DNA from: Chaetoderma sp. LZ-2023a | Taxonomy: Eukaryota > Mollusca > Caudofoveata > Chaetodermatida > Chaetodermatidae | Direction of reading: 5' to 3' | Length of the DNA stretch: 64,000 nt | Assembly: GCA_034401795.1 (NCBI GenBank) | Contig: CM067366.1 | Coordinates: 85,234,147-85,298,146 of the forward strand | Shown: one piece after another, positions 58,242 through 64,000 of the stretch | Numbering within the stretch: position 1 is the stretch's first letter | Layout of the letters: each line of letters begins with the position of its first letter | Notes under the pieces: model-generated | Told to the model about the DNA's origin: nothing | What the model saw: the letters and a program-made list of their open reading frames with translations, nothing else | Databases searched by the model: none | Translations under genes and position numbers: made by a program

Positions 58242-58985
58242 CTACCAAGCACGATACACGTCTTCTTTCGCTATGTGTCGGATTTTTATCCCGTAGCGTG
58301 CAGTTCTCCAACCCACCGCATTAAAACAATTTTGTAACTCCCCATCTGCGGGAGTAATTTGGAACTTTTGATAATCGTTCACGAATACTACATCCACATT
58401 CGGAACACAAACTTGCGGTGAGGCCTTTGCGGCCTGAATATGTGAGTCTACAGATGTAGAGGCAGGATGTTCTTTGATGGATGACCCGCCGGATCTGCTG
58501 GCCATGCCTAAAAGTGGTATTTCAAATGTCTGCCGCACCAATCGTGTAGGTACTTTCGGCTTTCGACCATAGCAAGTAATCTCTGCCCGGTGCGTCTTCA
58601 GAGCTGGTTGACGTACCCAGCACCGTGAAGCCTTGTTTTGTATCTTCATTTGCCGCTAACAACCCCCGCTAGTGATCGGGTTGTTTACACCTTCCATCCA
58701 TGCCATCGGTGTACGGGAACATTCTTCACCACGTAGTACTATCATATCTTTTGCTGACTGCTCGTTAGACATTCTATTAGGTTTACAATGCTGAGCGATG
58801 TCCTTCCTCCGCCATGAACGTTCTTGCGGGAATCTTGATTGCGGACAACAGCTCGCGGGAATCAACCTGCGGGAACCAGCCTGCAGGAACTTTCCAGCTT
58901 CCGGAGAATGCATCATCTCATGTCGACTACGGATTGACGTGTCAATTTCAGTAACACGGTAGCCTAACTTGGGAATGACTACCAA
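58242..58985 (-). CDS. unrecognised minus-strand frame with a single UAG
   Basis: A minus-strand frame opens at 58985 (ATG; GTAG just upstream could be a splice acceptor) and runs 109 codons to a TAG at 58656-58658. It continues in the same frame for about 137 codons to TAG at 58242. The part after the internal stop begins QMKIQNKASRC and includes PNVDVVFVNDYQKFQITPAD, which reads like real protein. No family recognised. It converges on the heat-shock-type promoter, so it would be antisense to that transcript. It could be two ORFs, a pseudogene, a readthrough gene (context UAG CGG), or chance. Confidence 0.25.
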
Positions 58986-60885
58986 GTATTCAAGTAACTA
59001 TACTTCAAAGTTTAATTATTTCTCTATATAGGTTTTGTTAAATATATTGTATCCTCAATAGCGGTCCCGATGACTAAAAGGAACCATAACGGTCTTAGGA
59101 CCGATAGTTATAATTTCTGTATTTTGTTAATAGTTATTATCATTTTCTTCAATGTGTTGCTAACAGCACGATAGTAGGTTCGTTAACTTGTATTAATATA
59201 TATCTTAATCGTTTGACACCGTATTGTTTGTTCTGGTTAGATTATGTATGTATATGGCCAGTGGCCATCCGTTCACTTGTTTTGCTTAGTTATAGAAAAT
59301 ATAAGACTGCAGTGCAAGTAGGAAACACTATACAGCAACATTTATATATGCAGCACTTTCTCCCGCCACCAACAATTTTTCACTGAGGTCGCTGTCCGTG
59401 CTATAACTTTGTTTAGCCCGCCATGCTACTGACTAACCTGTTTTATACACAGCTCGATAGGATAGGTTCAAAAAGATTAGAGACACTTTCTTCATTACAT
59501 ACTGTGTATTATACTCTTCTCTTCCGGTAGTGCGATAATCTAGTCCCACACTCCGGTAAGACTCATAACTCTAAGATTTTGTCTCTCTTCATGCTCCACT
59601 CAGCCTTGTGGCTTCTTAATTGTTTGGATGTCCCTATCCGCACTATGGGCTGATCCGACTCTGGGAAACTATTGGGGTTTCCGAGCGGTGATAGCTAGGG
59701 TGCGGTATCATATACACTCCCGTGTATCTTCGGATACTTAGTAGATAATACTTTAAGCCAATGTAGGAAAGCACTGCGAAAAGACATGTATTAATTATTA
59801 TTTTATTTATTGACAATCCTCCCGCACTGCAGTGCAAAACTGGCAACTTGTATATATAAACCTAATGACAGGTTAAATGGTTAGTTCCATAGGACCCGGT
59901 GACGGGCGAGATACGTATTCCCACCTAATTCTGTTAAAATGTCTGGGCATGATATTTAGATCTGCCACGCCGTTGCAGGAAGGACATTCACGGTGTATAT
60001 TCGTCTCTCTTACCCCCACCATAACGATAAGAGAGATGGCCTAATGATACTTTCGTGAAATGTAAACCATGTCTTGTAATGTTTTCTGTGGTTACGAAGC
60101 GGAATGTCCGGATTCTTACCCAGTTCGGAGATCCTACTAAGTAACATGTATGAGTGCTGTCTACAGTATTGATGTCTTAGGGCATCTGTTCTCCGTGACA
60201 GCCGTGTCTAATAGCTAGGTAGATATCGGCCAGTTGCGACCTAAACTAATTCTTGTTTTGAAAACAACTGAAAGGAATTAAGCAAAGCAGACCACCCATA
60301 TTAGGAATCGCATAAGACGGTGACGAAGGAATCCATCGGGAATCTTCCGTTCCGTCTTCACGTAAAACAGTACGCACTCCTATAGTCATAAGCTCACTAG
60401 GTATGGTCTTTTCTTTCTACAGCATTTTTAATTGAAATATTAGAGTGGGCCCATTTTTGCCTACTATTCTTCTCCCGCTTTAAGCCGTGGTGACACCTTC
60501 CCGAGACGGAGGCCCACGCGAGGCACTTGCCTCTCGCAAGGATTCAGCGACGACGGTTCACGCCAGGATAATACTCCTCACCAAAACTAGCTCTAGGAGT
60601 AGTGCCCGCATGAGGCACATCACTTTTTCGTCTGATATAGCTTTCTTCCTTTCAGCTTAGAGGCATAATAACGTATATTAAGTTAAATAGCTATGTCTCG
60701 TGTACGGGAGCCTCCCTTGCGGGGATACCTCTGCGGGCCTACGAGTCTGTGTGGTACCTCCGAGAGCCCCATGTTTAAAAGTTCATCTACCTGCCTCTAT
60801 GTCTCGTATTTTGGTATGCTCTTACTGTAGGTTTATCTAGCATATTTTAATTGTTTAGGTAAACGCATTGTATAGACTTATATTT
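58986..60885. other. unique sequence, possible intron or non-coding transcript
   Basis: Little repeat content compared with the rest of the window and no long open frame. A short hairpin CGAGGCACTTGCCTCTCG sits at 60519-60536. It lies between the stress-type promoter and the candidate exon at 60889. Confidence 0.4.
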
Positions 60886-60888
60886 TTA

Positions 60889-61208
60889 GGTCACCAAATC
60901 AAATCTTGTAAGTCCATAGATCACGAAATTGCTATGGACAGACATACTGGTGACACACATTCTTGGGATGAGACCGTTGTGTTTAATGTTCGCGACGATG
61001 GTCGCACTGCCCCACCGGAACGATTGAGTTCCACCGGCTTTAGGAGCCGTTTTTTGTTTCCCGCAGGGCAGTCTCGTTCAAAGTCCGTCACCCCGAGACC
61101 GAATCCTAACCAGCGTCATCACTCGTCGTGCACTTGCGGCGCGGGGAGTCGACATGATACATCGGAACGGCCTGACACTACCCCGCGAGCTACAATACCT
61201 CAAAATGC
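60889..61208 (+). CDS. candidate exon of an unrecognised gene
   Basis: A pyrimidine-containing acceptor (CTTATATTTTTAG|GTCACC) lies at 60888/60889 and a possible donor (AATGCAG|GTGAAC) at 61208/61209. The frame between is open and hydrophilic: RHTGDTHSWDETVVFNVRDD, RSRFLFPAGQSRSK, a Cys/His/Ser segment HHSSCTCGAGSRHD and TTPRATIPQNAG. Composition differs from the AT-rich spacer on both sides. The frame remains open past the donor to 61467, but that part looks less coding-like. It is the first substantial plus-strand frame after the stress-type promoter, 2.7 kb away, and could belong to the gene driven by it. Family unknown. Confidence 0.35.
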
Positions 61209-61628
61209 AGGTGAACAAACAAAATTACCTAGAGTTAACGAAAAACCGGTCATGATTTTCCAGTCTACTACTCATATAGGCTCAGATAGGCCAGCTACAA
61301 TGCAAAGTGCTAAATTTGTGTCTCGAAGTTTCAGTTATTTGATGATAGCAAATCTTTATGCAAATTTTAACCCCAGAATTTTCAATAGAAACAGATGTAT
61401 CGCTTCAGTACTTCAGTGCAAACGGACAAAAGGGCTGGGATGGGATAGGTGGGGGTTGATGGTCTAATTTCTATTGGAAAGTTGCATGGCTATTTGGTGA
61501 TAGTTAAAGAGAATGGCAGTTTGTATGGTTGATTAAGGCATATAGTTCCTTATTTGGAGCGCAGTATTAACCTCTGCAGTTGGTCTCAATGCAATATTTG
61601 TACTTTTTCAGTTGCTAAAGTATTCTGT

Positions 61629-62040
61629 AATTCACCTTTCCAGAGTATCCATCCATAATCTGACCTCGTATGACGTCATAATCAGCTCAGCGCGTGTATG
61701 ATGACGTCACAATCATTACGTCACAAAGGGTTCCACATAGGCCGTCATTAAATCTCAAACAGTTTGTTGTATGAGTTGTATATCTTTGTAATTTTTGCAA
61801 TTTAATAAACATATGCTGTTGAATATTTTGAAACTAATTTGACTGGGCGCTATTGCTGCCTTAGGCAGCAACGGCACCCAGTTAAATTAGTTTCAAAATA
61901 TTCAACAGCTTACCTGTGTAGTTTTTTTTGGAAATTAATAGTCAGAGTCTTCAGAGATCTGTCGATCCCAACATGAGCAAGGTGTGGGTGGAGCTTATCT
62001 AGAGATGGGCGGGGCATAGCTAAAACCGGAAAGGTCCATT
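61629..62040 (-). mobile_element. CRE-MITE copy, full length, well preserved
   Basis: Starts AATTCACCTTTCCAGAG, has CREs at 61670-61725, hairpin 61814-61910 (TTGCTGCCTTAGGCAGCAAC tip), GC-box end, and finishes ACCGGAAAGGTCCATT. A good reference copy with the terminal inverted repeat intact. Confidence 0.95.
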
Positions 62041-62507
62041 GGCCCTTGGGCGATGACAACGTATCCTCGGCATAATTATTATGCTAAATATTGGTTTCAT
62101 TTTGAATTTATCTGATAATAATACAAAGACTGCTGTTAAGACTTACCTGTACACAAACCTTTGCATAAATTGACTGCCATTGGGCTATGTAATGAGAAAA
62201 CAGACATGATTTTTGTAAAGAAATATGTTGATATATTATTGGGAAAAATCATCATTCTCAGGGGGTCAGCATTCTGAGGGGCAGCACACCTGGCATTTTG
62301 GGAACATCAAGGGAAATAGTTACACAAACAGAACCAGTTTTATTCTAACTTGAAGAGAATTTCAAGATATTGAGACATTCCCAATTTTGAGTGGATTTGT
62401 TACGGTTCCTCAACAGTATTACCCAAATTGTTGACCAGCATTCTGAGGGACAAGTGGATATTCGCGTGTTATATTCAACCTTTAAAGGAAATAACAAAAA
62501 AACTGTG

Positions 62508-62571
62508 GATGGGGTGGGTGGAGCTTAGCTAGAGATGGGCGGGGAACAGCTAAAACTTGAAATATCCATAC
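62508..62571 (-). mobile_element. CRE-MITE GC-box end fragment
   Basis: GGGTGGAGCTTAGCTAGAG, ATGGGCGGGGAACAGC and TAAAACTTGAAATATCC only. Confidence 0.75.
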
Positions 62572-63319
62572 TGTTTATCTGCTAAATGGAACCTTAAGAT
62601 CATAACAATGTAATAACAATATTATCCATCAGGTTCGTACTTGGTTAATAACTGTGATATTAAATGGGACCTAGCCTGAGATCATATGGTTGCAGCGACC
62701 TTGAGAAATGGCCATTTGCAGACCTAGAGAAAACTATCTAGAATGACTTATAACTGGACTGCCTGAGTGGCTGGGCTCAAGGCGATATACAACCAATAAA
62801 TCATAACATCCATCCGGGATGCTGCCAGCGTCCATCTTCTTTAACCATGTTCATTCTGAATGCATGATGGCCTACTTGTGAGCAAACGAGAAAGACAATT
62901 AACCTGAACGGTTTGAAAATTATCTAACTGAAAGTTGTCTCTACCAAAGTCAAGCAACTGCCTTCGGTTAAATATTTTTCAAAATAGTCACTGGCAGTTT
63001 GAACGTAGAAAGTATTTGAACTAGCTAAATAAGAGGAATAGATCAAGCGGAACTAATTTTCTTTTTTATGACAGATGTAATCTTCATTTATCATCTTTTA
63101 TCTCGATAAGTCACGGTCATTGTAATAGATCCTTCACGCCCGCGAGACTGTGTGTAGTGGGTGGGTGAATAGTGGAGAACAATAGCTTGATCATAGCATC
63201 AGCACGTACCTTACCGTAGATGCAGTAAAACCTGTCTATAACGGACACTGCCTGAACCATAAAAGGTGGCCACTAAAAACAGCCGGCCGCTTAGCGCAAA
63301 ACATTTGCTATTTAATTCC
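62572..63319. other. spacer, no supported gene
   Basis: A decayed family B fragment is possible at 62695-62770 (GAAATGGCCATTTGCAGACC). Nothing else seen. Confidence 0.45.
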
Positions 63320-63392
63320 GGTTACTGGGCCGATACTGGGCCAATACCGGGCCTATGCGGCCAGGTATTGGCCCAGTACCGGCCCAGTAACC
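63320..63392. repeat. GGGCC-rich hairpin
   Basis: GGTTACTGGGCCGATACTGG ... CCAGTACCGGCCCAGTAACC is an imperfect palindrome of 73 bp built from ACTGGGCC/GGCCCAGT units, similar in style to the CCAACGTTGG cluster at 2.8 kb. Confidence 0.8.
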
Positions 63393-64000
63393 TACGTTAT
63401 CAGAGCAGAGGCTGATGGATGGCCCATCTATATAGTTTTATAACCACTTGTGTTCAAGAACAATCATATTTTGTCCCCAAAAGCAGGTGCCCGTTGTGAC
63501 CGGGTTAGAGATTCATGCCTTACACGGACGTTTGGTTGAGAGCCAGAAAACTGTTGCTGAAAACTGTTGCGCTGTAAGACAGCAACCTTATTCAGCAACA
63601 CGATCGTGCAGGTCAGCAGTTGTTCGTCCTGTGGATAAGAATGAAGGTTCGTATTCTCGTCTTATTTTGCGCTGCGTCGGTTACACTTAAATGTGTCCCT
63701 ATATTCGGAAGCAACAAAAATAAATCAAACAAATGGCCCGTTTCCTAGTCAATTCTCAGAGCCAGATGTCCAATATATGTTGTCGCTAACTGTGGTTTTG
63801 AGTAGGTAAGGAGTGCAGGAGGGTTCTAATGGCTGGGCATTACACGGCTCATTGACTGGTTCGTCCAAAGTTTCATTCTCTTAGTCGTCTTTCAGTCTCT
63901 TCCCGTCGGCGGGGTTCGTCTTTTATCTCCTTAGATGTGTAGCATACAGATGAAACAGCTACATCTAAAGATACATCTACGATGGTCCCGGACATTTAAA
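63393..64000. other. spacer, no supported gene
   Basis: An 80-codon open frame (63448-63690, plus) includes a short GAAAACTGTTGC direct repeat (63547-63571) and has no recognised motif. Confidence 0.4.

Noticed and set aside
58200..58260. tRNA-like GGTCGAAC box
   Set aside because: No cloverleaf or acceptor stem could be drawn around it.
58199..60880. LTR retrotransposon with a heat-inducible LTR
   Set aside because: No second copy of the promoter segment was found in the window, and no gag/pol, primer-binding site or polypurine tract was recognised.

Overview
This is eukaryotic nuclear DNA from a repeat-rich animal genome, most likely a marine invertebrate. The reasons are AT-rich spacer, very long simple-sequence tracts, several non-LTR retrotransposon remnants, dozens of MITE copies, splice-site-bounded exon candidates and a heat-shock/TATA promoter. 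No operons, rRNA, tRNA or CRISPR were seen. I cannot place the species from this window.

Most of the window is mobile DNA. The dominant component is one MITE-like family ('CRE-MITE'), about 380-400 bp when full length, with about 30 full or partial copies on both strands. Each copy has a GC-box end (CCCCGCCCA), a near-perfect central palindrome of about 90 bp and an end studded with TGACGTCA motifs. The other components are a second hairpin family with TTAACCCTTT ends, a repeat family associated with (ACGC)n tracts, three kinds of LINE fragments, a decayed transposon protein with DTDV and G-C-x-T motifs, and many mini- and microsatellites.

Layout: 0.2-1.5 kb has a candidate exon of an MFS transporter on the minus strand and a weaker C-terminal exon. 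1.7-9 kb has MITEs, CCAACGTTGG repeats, a foldback element, an unrecognised open reading frame pair, and head-to-head LINE fragments. 9.1-10.7 kb is a 33-bp minisatellite with a 573-bp higher-order duplication. 11-20 kb has MITEs, a triplet-repeat island, a 50-bp minisatellite and a broken unknown coding segment. 20.7-22 kb is a LINE pseudogene. 22.8-23.6 kb is a pentanucleotide array. 25.3 kb is a perfect 184-bp palindrome.

26.73-33.27 kb is the most interesting object. It is a compact (about 6.5 kb) element with terminal inverted repeats of about 137 bp. It carries a small Cys-rich ORF, a 50-codon SAP-like ORF, a type-B DNA polymerase pseudogene with Zn-finger and endonuclease-like N-terminal regions, and an unknown downstream gene broken by a frameshift. 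It resembles Polinton/bidnavirus-type protein-primed replicons but is much smaller than a Polinton, and no integrase, ATPase, protease or capsid gene was recognised in it.

33.7-35.6 kb is a LINE pseudogene. 36.9-42.8 kb holds MITEs and minisatellites. 44.5-45.6 kb is the transposon protein remnant, interrupted by a microsatellite. 50.3-51.7 kb is a LINE 3' end. 57-57.5 kb is (ACGC)n. 57.8-58.2 kb is a compact promoter with a perfect five-unit heat-shock element, CREs, an NRF1 site and a TATA box, with no recognised gene directly downstream. 60.9-61.2 kb is a candidate exon. The last 3 kb is spacer with one MITE and a hairpin. The few host coding candidates cannot be tied together into a pathway.
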